Assembly: GCA_019120315.1 (NCBI GenBank)
Contig: DWVJ01000011.1
Coordinates: 51,588-115,587 of the forward strand
Direction of reading: 5' to 3'
DNA length: 64,000 nt
Source: Candidatus Ruminococcus avistercoris
GTDB taxonomy: Bacteria > Bacillota > Clostridia > Lachnospirales > Lachnospiraceae
The notes under the pieces are model-generated. The model was not told where the DNA came from, searched no databases, and saw only the letters and a list, made by a program, of their open reading frames with translations. Positions 17,985 to 25,741 of this stretch are shown here, in pieces; the first letter of the stretch is position 1, and each line of letters starts with the position of its first letter. The position numbers and the translations under genes are program-made.

Positions 17985-18127
17985 GATGGCTCAGAGAACA
18001 TAAGGGGGCTCTGCTTTTGATGGCGGCGGGCATATTGTTCATGATACTGGGAAGCGTAAGGGGTGAGACAGAAATCATCCTGCGCAAAGCCATTAATATC
18101 TGTATGGAGTGTATCGGACTTGGATAA
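17981..18127 (+). CDS. 48-residue CD1871A-family CxxC peptide
   Basis: Short ORF starting in the ATGA overlap with the preceding redoxin gene. It has a charged N-terminus, one membrane segment (about residues 10-25, ALLLMAAGILFMILGS) and a C-terminal ICMECIGLG with CxxC. This matches the small CxxC family (CD1871A type) that lies between redoxin lipoproteins and 4Fe-4S membrane proteins in Clostridia. The likely role is to relay electrons or dithiols across the membrane; that is inference. It overlaps the next gene if the TTG start at 18120 is used. Confidence 0.8.
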   Translation: MRWLREHKGALLLMAAGILFMILGSVRGETEIILRKAINICMECIGLG

Positions 18128-19022
18128 GAAACTGCAATGGATAAAGAATCATTTTCGAACCGTAGTTCAGATTCTGTTCGCTGCCGTTACCAATGGTTAC
18201 GCGGCCGGATTTCTGGAAGGAAAGATTTACCGGGGAAACGGGAAGCGGCTTTGTCTGCCGGGATTGAATTGCTACTCCTGCCCGGGGGCGCTGGGTTCCT
18301 GTCCCATCGGTTCCTTCCAGGCGGTAATTGGAAGCCGAAACTTTAAATTTACCTTCTATGTGGCCGGATTTTTGATTTTCATCGGAGCGCTGTGCGGCCG
18401 TTTCGTATGCGGCTGGCTGTGTCCCTTCGGTCTGGTGCAGGATCTGCTGTATCGGATACCGTTTTTTCGAAAGAGGAAAAAACTGCCGGGCGATTCCTGG
18501 CTGAAATATCTGAAATATGTGGTGCTGGTTCTGTTTGTGATCATCCTGCCGCTGACGGTACTGGATGTGGCCGGGCAGGGACAACCCTGGTTCTGTAAAC
18601 TGCTCTGTCCTTCGGGAATGCTGATGGGAGCGCTGCCGCTGCTGGCGGTCAATGAACCGCTGCGCAGCGCGGTGGGCTGGCTGTTCACCTGGAAAGCCGT
18701 GCTGCTGATATTGATTGTTCTGCTGGCGCTGTGGGTGTACCGGCCTTTCTGTCGCTATCTGTGCCCGCTGGGAGCGGTTTATGGATGCTTTAATAAGACG
18801 GCGGTATTCCGTTATCGGATCGATGAAGAAAAATGTGTAGACTGCGGACGGTGCCGTCAGGCCTGTGATCTGGATATTGACGTGCGAAAGACGCCAAACA
18901 GTCCGGAGTGTATCCGCTGCGGCCACTGTCGGAAAGCATGTCCCACAGCGGCGATCTGTCTGACGGCAGCAGCGTCTGAAAAGAAAAGAAGAGAAGAAAA
19001 GAACACCGTCTCGGGTATGTGA
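18120..19022 (+). CDS. 4Fe-4S membrane protein (YccM/NapH/CcdA-like electron donor)
   Basis: About 300 residues from the TTG at 18120 (GGAG 10 bases upstream); an ATG at 18063 would add 19 residues that overlap the CxxC peptide gene. Several membrane segments carry paired cysteine motifs: CYSCPGALGSCPIG, CGWLCPFG, CKLLCPSG and CRYLCPLGAVYGC. The C-terminus has two ferredoxin motifs, CVDCGRCRQAC and CIRCGHCRKACP. The family moves electrons from cytosolic carriers to the outside; with the redoxin and CxxC peptide upstream it probably feeds extracytoplasmic reduction. A terminator overlaps the stop. Confidence 0.9.
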   Translation: MDKKLQWIKNHFRTVVQILFAAVTNGYAAGFLEGKIYRGNGKRLCLPGLNCYSCPGALGSCPIGSFQAVIGSRNFKFTFYVAGFLIFIGALCGRFVCGWLCPFGLVQDLLYRIPFFRKRKKLPGDSWLKYLKYVVLVLFVIILPLTVLDVAGQGQPWFCKLLCPSGMLMGALPLLAVNEPLRSAVGWLFTWKAVLLILIVLLALWVYRPFCRYLCPLGAVYGCFNKTAVFRYRIDEEKCVDCGRCRQACDLDIDVRKTPNSPECIRCGHCRKACPTAAICLTAAASEKKRREEKNTVSGM

Positions 19023-19037
19023 GACGGTGTTCTTTTT
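18997..19037 (+). terminator. Bidirectional terminator overlapping the Fe-S gene stop
   Basis: AAAAGAACACCGTCTC pairs with GAGACGGTGTTCTTTT around an 8-nt loop, ending in T residues. The left arm lies in the last codons of the Fe-S gene and the right arm reaches the last codon of the convergent asnA. Confidence 0.85.
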
Positions 19038-20046
19038 AAAGCAGCGTGATACCGTTTTTCTTCGCTTCTTCCACGATCTGCGGAGGCCACAGAGAACACT
19101 GGACTTCCCCGATGTGAGCTTTGCGCAGGAAGAACATACAAATACGGGATTGGCCGATTCCGCCGCCGGCGGTATAAGGCAGTTTCTTTTCCAGAATGGC
19201 TTTCTGGAAAGGAAGATCTGCCCGCTCCGGACATCCGGCAGCCTTCAGCTGACGGGCCAGCGATTCTTCATCCACGCGGATTCCCATGGAGGAAAGCTCC
19301 AGGGCGATATCCAGAACCGGGTAGTAGACGATGATATCACCGTTTAAGGACCAGTCGTCATAGTCGGGAGCACGGCCGTCGTGTTTTACGCCGGATGCCA
19401 GGTAATCGCCGATCTGCATGATAAATACGGCTCCCTTTTCACGGGCAATTTTGTACTCGCGCTCCTTGGGGGTGCAGTCGGGATATTGATCCTCCAGCTC
19501 CTGGGAAGTAATAAAATAAATATCTTTTGGAAGAATTTCTTCTATATAATCATATTGAATCGCCATGTATTTTTCGGTTTTTTTCAGCGCTTTATAAACC
19601 TTCTGGACGATTTCTTTTAATTTATCCATATTTCGCTCGCTGCGGTCGATGATCAGTTCCCAATCCCACTGATCCACGAAGATGGAATGGATATTGTCGG
19701 TAATCTCATCCCGGCGAATGGCGTTCATATCTGTGTAAAGTCCCTCTCCGTACTGAAAACCATACTTTTTCAGGGCGTATCGTTTCCATTTTGCAAGGGA
19801 ATGAACAATTTCAGCCTGAGCGTCATTCTGCTCCTTGATGCCAAACGTTACCGGACGTTCCACGCCATTTAAATTGTCATTGAGACCGGACTGGGGCTGA
19901 ACGAACAGAGGCGCGGTGACACGCAGGAGATTCAGCTGGTCGGATAAGGACTTCTGGAAAAAGTCTTTGACGGTTTTGATCGCTACCTGGGTATCATGAA
20001 GATTCAGTGCACAATGGTAGTGTTTGGGAATCATTAAATGTTCCAT
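19036..20046 (-). CDS. asnA: Aspartate--ammonia ligase
   Basis: 336 residues, typical for AsnA, the class II aaRS-like enzyme that makes asparagine from aspartate, ammonia and ATP. Recognised from FVQPQSGLNDNLNGVERPVTF, QAEIVHSLAKWKRYAL, GLYTDMNAIRRDE, SIFVDQWDWE and the C-terminal GGGIGQSRICMFFL. GGGAGG lies 9 bases before the ATG. It is divergent from the zinc-ribbon protein gene, and the two promoters share an inverted repeat around their -35 elements. No T-box leader is visible in the short upstream region. Confidence 0.97.
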   Translation of the reverse strand: MEHLMIPKHYHCALNLHDTQVAIKTVKDFFQKSLSDQLNLLRVTAPLFVQPQSGLNDNLNGVERPVTFGIKEQNDAQAEIVHSLAKWKRYALKKYGFQYGEGLYTDMNAIRRDEITDNIHSIFVDQWDWELIIDRSERNMDKLKEIVQKVYKALKKTEKYMAIQYDYIEEILPKDIYFITSQELEDQYPDCTPKEREYKIAREKGAVFIMQIGDYLASGVKHDGRAPDYDDWSLNGDIIVYYPVLDIALELSSMGIRVDEESLARQLKAAGCPERADLPFQKAILEKKLPYTAGGGIGQSRICMFFLRKAHIGEVQCSLWPPQIVEEAKKNGITLL

Positions 20047-20081
20047 AATGCAGTTTCCTCCCTTTCCTTTTCAATGGATTC

Positions 20082-20110
20082 ATTATACAAAGGATGAGGC
20101 TGTCTGACAA
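20082..20110 (-). promoter_or_regulatory. Sigma-A promoter of asnA
   Basis: Minus strand TTGTCA (20110-20105), 17-base spacer, TATAAT (20087-20082). Near-consensus. The -35 lies in the left arm of a perfect 10-bp inverted repeat (20103-20112 and 20144-20153). Confidence 0.75.
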
Positions 20111-20153
20111 GAGGGGACGAAAAAAAACTTCTGCCCGGGAGAGTCTTGTCAGA
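20103..20153. repeat. Perfect 10-bp inverted repeat joining two divergent -35 elements
   Basis: TCTGACAAGA (20103-20112) and TCTTGTCAGA (20144-20153), 31 bases apart. Each arm contains a TTGTCA -35, one per direction. The symmetry extends 2 bases on either side of each -35, so it could be shared promoter context or a common operator. Confidence 0.6.
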
Positions 20154-20174
20154 GAAAGGAAAAGCAAGTACAAT
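20146..20174 (+). promoter_or_regulatory. Sigma-A promoter of the zinc-ribbon membrane protein gene
   Basis: TTGTCA (20146-20151), 17-base spacer, TACAAT (20169-20174), 41 bases before the GTG start. Its -35 is the mirror image of that of asnA. Confidence 0.7.
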
Positions 20175-20215
20175 GGAAATGACACAGGATTGTGATGCGG
20201 GGAGGAGGTGCTCGT

Positions 20216-21463
20216 GTGGAACGATGTGAATTGTGTGACGGAAGGATAGTAAATAACAGGTGCCAGGACTGCGGCATGGATTATTCCAGGCGAAAGATCC
20301 GGTATCAGCTGAATACGACCAGCCATGCGGATGACGCTGCGGCAGTGAGAAAGGTTATGCAGGCCGGGGCGGCGGATGCAAGAAGAGCAAGGCCGGGGCA
20401 GACGGCCGGTCAGAGCAAAGAGACCAGAAGCCAGAACCTGCAAAAGCAGGCGGCAGCGGCCGCCGGGCGTAAGGTCACGGCGGAAGAACTCCGTAAAAGG
20501 AAAGCCGATTACAAAAAACGTCATAAATATTACGACAATACTTTTGGGAAAGAGAAGAAAAAGAAGAGCCGCGCTGCCATGATCGTGTTTCTGCTGATTC
20601 TCGCGGCGCTTGTGGTTATGAATATCATGGATGAACGGGCAGACAGGAAGGCCTTAAGTCAGGATGAAGATTCCTGGTATGAGTCTTCTTCCTATACGGA
20701 TGAGTTTGACGAAAGTGTGCTGGAGGGGCTGGAGGATTACTACAGTACGGCACAGGAGGTAGAAGAAAAAGTCTATGCGCTGGATGATGCTGATGAGACC
20801 TCGGCTCCGACTCCGGAGGTGACGGAGGAAGTTCCGGCGGTGATGCCTGCAGAAGGGGAGGCTTATTCTGTGGAACTGTCGCCGGGACGGTATGTGGGAG
20901 GCCAGCAGCTGCCGGTGGGAACCTATGAGATATCGCTGGTTTCCGATGAATATGCGGGAGCAGTGATTCTGACAGATATGAAAAACGGAGTCTTCGAAAG
21001 CGCTTTTATGGCGGCAGAGGAGGAATACGGCGGCGAAAGCACGGTACGGGATTATCAGTTGTTTGAAGGCGGCGTGCTGGAGATCGGCAGCGGGGAAATC
21101 CTGGTTACGGCCAGTACGCAGAATGCGCAGATGGATACCCTGCAGGAGGGAATGCCAAATCCACTGACAGAATCTTTTGACCTGACTTATGGCAGCCGAC
21201 TGGAAGTGGGAGTGGATATTCCGGCTGGAACTTATGATGCGCGCCATCTGTCCGGCCTTGGCACCCTGGAGATCACCGATCAGGATGGCGGCGGATATTC
21301 GGCGGTGATGCTGACAGACTCGCTGACGGGAGAGGAAAGAACCCGTGGATATCGGAATTTGCTGCTTGAAGAAGGACAGATCTTGTCGGTGGCGGACTAC
21401 AGTACGGATGATTTTAAGGGACAGCTGGTCCCCAGTGAGACAGTCTATGAGACAGAAAAATGA
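20216..21463 (+). CDS. Zinc-ribbon membrane protein with repeated extracellular beta domains
   Basis: About 415 residues from the GTG at 20216, preceded by GGAGGAGG with 7-base spacing. Residues 1-20 form a zinc ribbon (CELCDGRIVNNRCQDC). A basic, Ala-rich stretch leads to one membrane helix (about 122-142, AMIVFLLILAALVVMNIM). Outside are an acidic linker and two similar beta-rich units: LSPGRYVGGQQLPVGTYEI with GAVILTD, and VGVDIPAGTYDARHLSGLGTLEITD. Function unknown; the architecture suggests a cytoplasmic-to-surface sensor or an envelope protein. It is followed 29 bases later by the MATE gene. Confidence 0.8.
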   Translation: MERCELCDGRIVNNRCQDCGMDYSRRKIRYQLNTTSHADDAAAVRKVMQAGAADARRARPGQTAGQSKETRSQNLQKQAAAAAGRKVTAEELRKRKADYKKRHKYYDNTFGKEKKKKSRAAMIVFLLILAALVVMNIMDERADRKALSQDEDSWYESSSYTDEFDESVLEGLEDYYSTAQEVEEKVYALDDADETSAPTPEVTEEVPAVMPAEGEAYSVELSPGRYVGGQQLPVGTYEISLVSDEYAGAVILTDMKNGVFESAFMAAEEEYGGESTVRDYQLFEGGVLEIGSGEILVTASTQNAQMDTLQEGMPNPLTESFDLTYGSRLEVGVDIPAGTYDARHLSGLGTLEITDQDGGGYSAVMLTDSLTGEERTRGYRNLLLEEGQILSVADYSTDDFKGQLVPSETVYETEK

Positions 21464-21492
21464 GACTTGAATGATAAGAGAGAACAGAAACG

Positions 21493-22839
21493 ATGGAAAA
21501 GAGACAGTTTTATAAGATGGTATTTGCCCTGGTGCTGCCCATAGCGCTTCAGAATCTGATTAACGTTGGGGTGACGGCGGCAGATGTTATTATGCTGGGA
21601 ATGGTGGGAGAGACGGCCCTGTCGGCCGGCTCTCTTGCCAATCAGGTAAGTTTTATTTTGAATCTTCTAATGTTTGGCATGTCATCGGGTGCGGCGGTGC
21701 TGACAGCCCAGTACTGGGGGAAAAAAGACACGGCAACCATAGAAAAGGTGTTGGGAATTTCCATGCGGCTGGCCATCGTGGCCGGGCTGGTGTTCATGGC
21801 GGCGGCTCTGCTGATTCCGCGCCAGCTGATGCTGATCTTTACTCAGGAGGAGGAAATCATCGCTGCCGGCATTCCCTATCTGCGGGTGGTGGCTTTTTCT
21901 TATCTGCTGATGGCGGTCAACATGACGTATCTGAATCTGATGCGCAGTGTGGAGCGGGTGTTGATCGGTATGATCACTTATGCCGTTTCACTGGGTGTCA
22001 ACGTGGTGCTGAATGCCATCTTTATCTTTGGCCTTTTTGGATGCCCAGCCATGGGAACAGCCGGTGCTGCCTTGGGGACTACCCTGGCCAGGGTGACAGA
22101 ATTTATCATCATCCTGATTTATAATAAGAAATTCAATGATATCCTAAACATACGGCTTAACCTTTTGGCGGTAAAAGACCGGCAGCTGACCAGGGATTTT
22201 ATTCGGTATGCTTCGCCGGTGATCATGAATGAACTGGCGTGGGGATGCGGTATGGCTATGCTCAGTGCCATGATGGGTCATCTGGGCAGCGCAGCGGTGG
22301 CGGCTCATTCTGTGACCCAGACCAGCCGACAGCTGGCCATGGTGGTTTCTATGGGACTGGCAGGCGCGGCAGCCATCGTGTTGGGAAAGACTATCGGAGA
22401 GGGAAATGAAAAGCTGGCCAGGATCCAGGCGGGACGTTTTGTGAAGATGGCGGCCATTCTGGGAGTGGCCGGAAGCCTGTTTATCCTGGCGATCGTGCGG
22501 CCGGCTGTGCTGCATTTCATGGTGATGACGCCTCAGGCGTCCCGTTATCTGGGCTATATGATGTTTATCCTGGCCTACTTTTGCTTTTTTCAGAGTTTGG
22601 GAACGATTTTCATCGTGGGAATTTTCCGGGCAGGCGGCGATACCCGGGTGGGCCTGGCGCTGGATCTGACTGGTTTGTGGGGATGTGCGGTCTTTCTGGG
22701 AAGCATTGCGGCGTTCCTTTTGAAATGGCCGGTACCGGCGGTGTATGTGGTGATTTCTTTTGATGAGATTGTGAAGCTGCCTTTTTCCGTGAAGCGTTAT
22801 CTTTCCGGAAAATGGCTGAAAAATATCACCAGGGGCTGA
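21493..22839 (+). CDS. MATE-family efflux transporter
   Basis: 448 residues with about 12 membrane segments in two homologous halves, as in the MATE (MatE) family of Na+ or H+ coupled drug and metabolite exporters. The start MVFALVLPIALQNLINVGVTAADVIMLGMVGETALSA is the classic MATE opening, and the second half repeats it (YASPVIMNELAWGCGMAMLSAMMGHLGSAAVAA). Length is normal. A GGGG/CCCC mini-hairpin followed by TTTTCTTTT lies at the stop. Substrate not predictable. Confidence 0.93.
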   Translation: MEKRQFYKMVFALVLPIALQNLINVGVTAADVIMLGMVGETALSAGSLANQVSFILNLLMFGMSSGAAVLTAQYWGKKDTATIEKVLGISMRLAIVAGLVFMAAALLIPRQLMLIFTQEEEIIAAGIPYLRVVAFSYLLMAVNMTYLNLMRSVERVLIGMITYAVSLGVNVVLNAIFIFGLFGCPAMGTAGAALGTTLARVTEFIIILIYNKKFNDILNIRLNLLAVKDRQLTRDFIRYASPVIMNELAWGCGMAMLSAMMGHLGSAAVAAHSVTQTSRQLAMVVSMGLAGAAAIVLGKTIGEGNEKLARIQAGRFVKMAAILGVAGSLFILAIVRPAVLHFMVMTPQASRYLGYMMFILAYFCFFQSLGTIFIVGIFRAGGDTRVGLALDLTGLWGCAVFLGSIAAFLLKWPVPAVYVVISFDEIVKLPFSVKRYLSGKWLKNITRG

Positions 22840-22872
22840 AAATTCCCCCTTTTCTTTTGGAACAGCCCGTGT

Positions 22873-22931
22873 TATACTGTACCATACAAAATATAGTAAT
22901 TAAAATGAAGGGTAAATACTAGATATAGTAC
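22873..22931 (+). promoter_or_regulatory. nrdD promoter with two NrdR-box-like sites
   Basis: A -10 TATACT (22873-22878) is followed by two AT-rich near-palindromes, ACAAAATATAGTAATT (22886-22901) and ATACTAGATATAGTAC (22916-22931). Their TATAGTA cores are exactly 32 bases apart, about three helical turns. NrdR boxes in bacteria occur as such pairs upstream of nrd genes, so NrdR repression is likely. Confidence 0.55.
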
Positions 22932-22949
22932 AGCATCTGGAGGTAAGAA

Positions 22950-25085
22950 ATGATATACGTAATAAAAAAAGATGGTACAAAGGAAGAATTCAATACGGAT
23001 AAGATCGTAAAGGCGGTGAATAAATCAGCCGGGCGCATCCTGTACCAATTTTCCAATGAGGAGATTGAGTTTATCTGCAAGTATGCCAGTGAGCGGGCGA
23101 AGAGTCTGAATAAGACGGAGATCCCCATTCAGGATATGCATAATATCGTGGAAGGCGCTCTGGAAGAAGTGAATCCGGCGGTGGCAAAGAGCTACCGGGA
23201 TTACCGGAATTATAAAGTTGATTTTATTCACATGATGGACGACGTTTATACCAAAAGCCAGTCCATTCGCTATATCGGCGATAAGAGCAACGCCAACACG
23301 GACAGTGCTCTGGTGGCGACGAAACGCAGTCTGATTTTTAATGAACTGAACAAAGAACTGTACCGGAAATTTTTCATGAACCGCAATGAATTGCAGGCTT
23401 GTAAAGACGGATATATCTATATACATGATCAGTCAGCCAGGCTGGATACCATGAACTGCTGTCTGTTTGATGTGGCTTCCGTGTTAAAGGGCGGTTTCGA
23501 GATGGGTAATGTCTGGTATAACGAACCAAAGACTCTGGATACCGCCTTTGACGTCATGGGCGATATCATCCTGAGTACGGCGGCGCAGCAGTACGGCGGG
23601 TTCACGGTACCGGAGGTAGATAAGATTCTCGGGCCCTACGCTCAGAAGAGCTACGATAAATATTATAATGAGTTTTTGAAGTATGCCGACGAAAGCTGGG
23701 AAGGCAGGGAGGAAATCGCCCGCCGGTATGCCATGGATAAGGTTCGCCGCGACTGCGACCAGGGATGGCAGGGAATTGAATATAAATTGAATACGGTGGG
23801 ATCTTCCCGGGGAGATTATCCCTTTGTTACCGTGACACTGGGTCTTGGCACCGGCCATTTTGAGAAGATGATCTCCCTCTCCCTGCTGGAGGTTCACAAA
23901 GGAGGACAGGGCAAAAAGGGTCATAAGAAACCGGTATTATTTCCGAAAATCGTATTTCTTTTTGATAAGAGTCTTCACGGACCGGGCGGAAGCTGTGAGG
24001 ATGTGTTTGAAGCCGGCGTACAGTGTTCGGCCAAGACCATGTATCCGGACTGGCTTTCCATGACGGGGAAGGGTTATATCTCAAGCATGTATAAACAGTA
24101 CGGAAGGGTGATCAGCCCCATGGGCTGCCGGGCTTTCTTGAGCCCCTGGTATGAAAGGGGCGGCATGAATCCGGCAGACGCCGATGATAAGCCGGTTTTC
24201 GTGGGACGGTTTAATATCGGCGCCGTCAGCCTTCATCTGCCCATGATCCTGGCGAAATCCAGGATGGAAAACAGGGATTTCTATGAAGTGCTGGACTTTT
24301 ATCTGGAGATGATCCGCCAGCTTCACATCCGTACCTATGACTATCTGGGAGAGATGCGCGCCTCCACCAATCCTTTGGGATACTGTGAGGGCGGCTTCTA
24401 CGGCGGTCACCTGAAACCATCCGATAAGATCCGTTCCATTTTGAAACCGATGACGGCCTCTTTCGGCATAACGGCGCTCAATGAACTGCAGGAGCTGTAC
24501 AACGGGAAATCCATTGCCGAGGACGGAGAGTTCGCCCTGGAAGTTTTGCAGTATATCAATGATAAAGTGGCTGAGTTCAAGGAAAAGGACGGAATCCTCT
24601 ATGCGATCTACGGTACGCCGGCGGAGAGCCTGTGCGGCCTGCAGGTGGAGCAGTTCCGGAAGATGTACGGTATCGTCAGAGGAGTGTCAGACCGCCCCTA
24701 TGTCAGCAACAGTTTCCACTGTCATGTGACGGAGGATATCACACCCATTGAAAAGCAGGATCTGGAAGGACGTTTCTGGGAACTGTGCAACGGAGGGAAA
24801 ATTCAGTATGTGAGATATCCCATTGACTATAATATCGAAGCGATCAAATCTCTCATTTACCGCGCCATGGATCTGGGGTATTATGAGGGAGTCAATCTGT
24901 CCCTGGCTTACTGTGACGACTGCGGCCACCAGGAGCTGGAGATGGATGTGTGTCCGGTTTGCGGGTCACGGAACCTGACAAAAATCGACCGCATGAACGG
25001 ATATCTTTCCTACAGCCGGGTTCACGGCGATACCAGACTGAATGATGCCAAGATGGCGGAGATTGCGGAGAGAAAATCCATGTAA
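22950..25085 (+). CDS. nrdD: Anaerobic ribonucleoside-triphosphate reductase (class III)
   Basis: 711 residues, normal for NrdD. Residues 1-90 are an ATP-cone (MIYVIKKDGTKEEFNTDKI). The middle is the glycyl-radical barrel. The C-terminus has the zinc site CDDCGHQE and CPVCGS, followed by RMNGYLSY, whose Gly carries the radical. It reduces NTPs to dNTPs with formate as reductant under anoxic conditions and needs the activase NrdG, which is not adjacent here. CTGGAGG lies 8 bases before the ATG. A terminator hairpin follows. Confidence 0.96.
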   Translation: MIYVIKKDGTKEEFNTDKIVKAVNKSAGRILYQFSNEEIEFICKYASERAKSLNKTEIPIQDMHNIVEGALEEVNPAVAKSYRDYRNYKVDFIHMMDDVYTKSQSIRYIGDKSNANTDSALVATKRSLIFNELNKELYRKFFMNRNELQACKDGYIYIHDQSARLDTMNCCLFDVASVLKGGFEMGNVWYNEPKTLDTAFDVMGDIILSTAAQQYGGFTVPEVDKILGPYAQKSYDKYYNEFLKYADESWEGREEIARRYAMDKVRRDCDQGWQGIEYKLNTVGSSRGDYPFVTVTLGLGTGHFEKMISLSLLEVHKGGQGKKGHKKPVLFPKIVFLFDKSLHGPGGSCEDVFEAGVQCSAKTMYPDWLSMTGKGYISSMYKQYGRVISPMGCRAFLSPWYERGGMNPADADDKPVFVGRFNIGAVSLHLPMILAKSRMENRDFYEVLDFYLEMIRQLHIRTYDYLGEMRASTNPLGYCEGGFYGGHLKPSDKIRSILKPMTASFGITALNELQELYNGKSIAEDGEFALEVLQYINDKVAEFKEKDGILYAIYGTPAESLCGLQVEQFRKMYGIVRGVSDRPYVSNSFHCHVTEDITPIEKQDLEGRFWELCNGGKIQYVRYPIDYNIEAIKSLIYRAMDLGYYEGVNLSLAYCDDCGHQELEMDVCPVCGSRNLTKIDRMNGYLSYSRVHGDTRLNDAKMAEIAERKSM

Positions 25086-25114
25086 CCGCTGTCAAAAAGA
25101 AGCAGGCAGAATCA

Positions 25115-25160
25115 GGGGGCCTTTGTAAAAGGAATTTATTTTACAAAAGCTCCCGTTTTT
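25115..25160 (+). terminator. Terminator-like hairpin between nrdD and the thioesterase gene
   Basis: GGGGGCCTTTGTAAAA pairs with TTTTACAAAAGCTCCC (two imperfect positions), followed by GTTTTT. It lies directly before the ribosome binding site of the next gene, so it could also act as an attenuator. Confidence 0.65.
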
Positions 25161-25175
25161 ACGGAGGAATAAAGT

Positions 25176-25679
25176 TTGATTGATTACGATGAGTTTATGG
25201 AGCGGCTTTTGGGAGATGATGAGCAGAAAAAAGAGGAAGCCTTCCGGGAGATGGCGCAGAAAAATTTGAAATGGAGAGTAAGCCGTAAGGGCAGCATCGT
25301 TCAGATGCTGACGCCAAAGCTGGTATCCAGCAGCTATGCCAGGAAGGAACTGGTGATGCGTTACGAACTGAAAGAATGGGAATTGAATCCGCTGGGATCT
25401 CTTCACGGGGGGATCACGGCCACTATGTTTGACAACCAGGGCGGGCTGCTGGTGCAGATTTCTTCACTCTGCCGAAAAACGCCTACGGTATACCTGAATG
25501 TGAATTATACGTCGCCGCTGCTGCCGGGGGATAACCTGGTGATCTGTGCCAGAGTAAGTCATCTGGGCAAGCGGATGATCAACGTGACGCAGGAAGCGAG
25601 AGCGGAATCCGACGGACGTATGATTGCCACTGCCATGGTAGGTTATATGGCAATTGACCATGTGGATAAAAAGTGTTAA
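25176..25679 (+). CDS. PaaI-family hotdog thioesterase
   Basis: 167 residues from a TTG start at 25176 with CGGAGGAA 8 bases upstream; no ATG is in a better place. A hotdog fold is indicated by GSLHGGITATMFDNQGG (the HGG motif with Asp as catalytic acid region) and VYLNVNYTSPLLPGDNLVICARV. The family hydrolyses acyl- or aryl-CoA thioesters. The N-terminal 45 residues are charged and helical. It is flanked by nrdD and secA with no obvious functional link. Confidence 0.87.
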   Translation: MIDYDEFMERLLGDDEQKKEEAFREMAQKNLKWRVSRKGSIVQMLTPKLVSSSYARKELVMRYELKEWELNPLGSLHGGITATMFDNQGGLLVQISSLCRKTPTVYLNVNYTSPLLPGDNLVICARVSHLGKRMINVTQEARAESDGRMIATAMVGYMAIDHVDKKC

Positions 25680-25741
25680 AATAAAACGTGATTTTATAAA
25701 ACCGATAAGAATGAAATATTGCAGGAGCGAATAAACGAAAA

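Noticed and set aside
20047..20160. T-box leader for asnA
   Set aside because: The promoter lies only about 36 bases before the start codon, leaving no room for a T-box structure.
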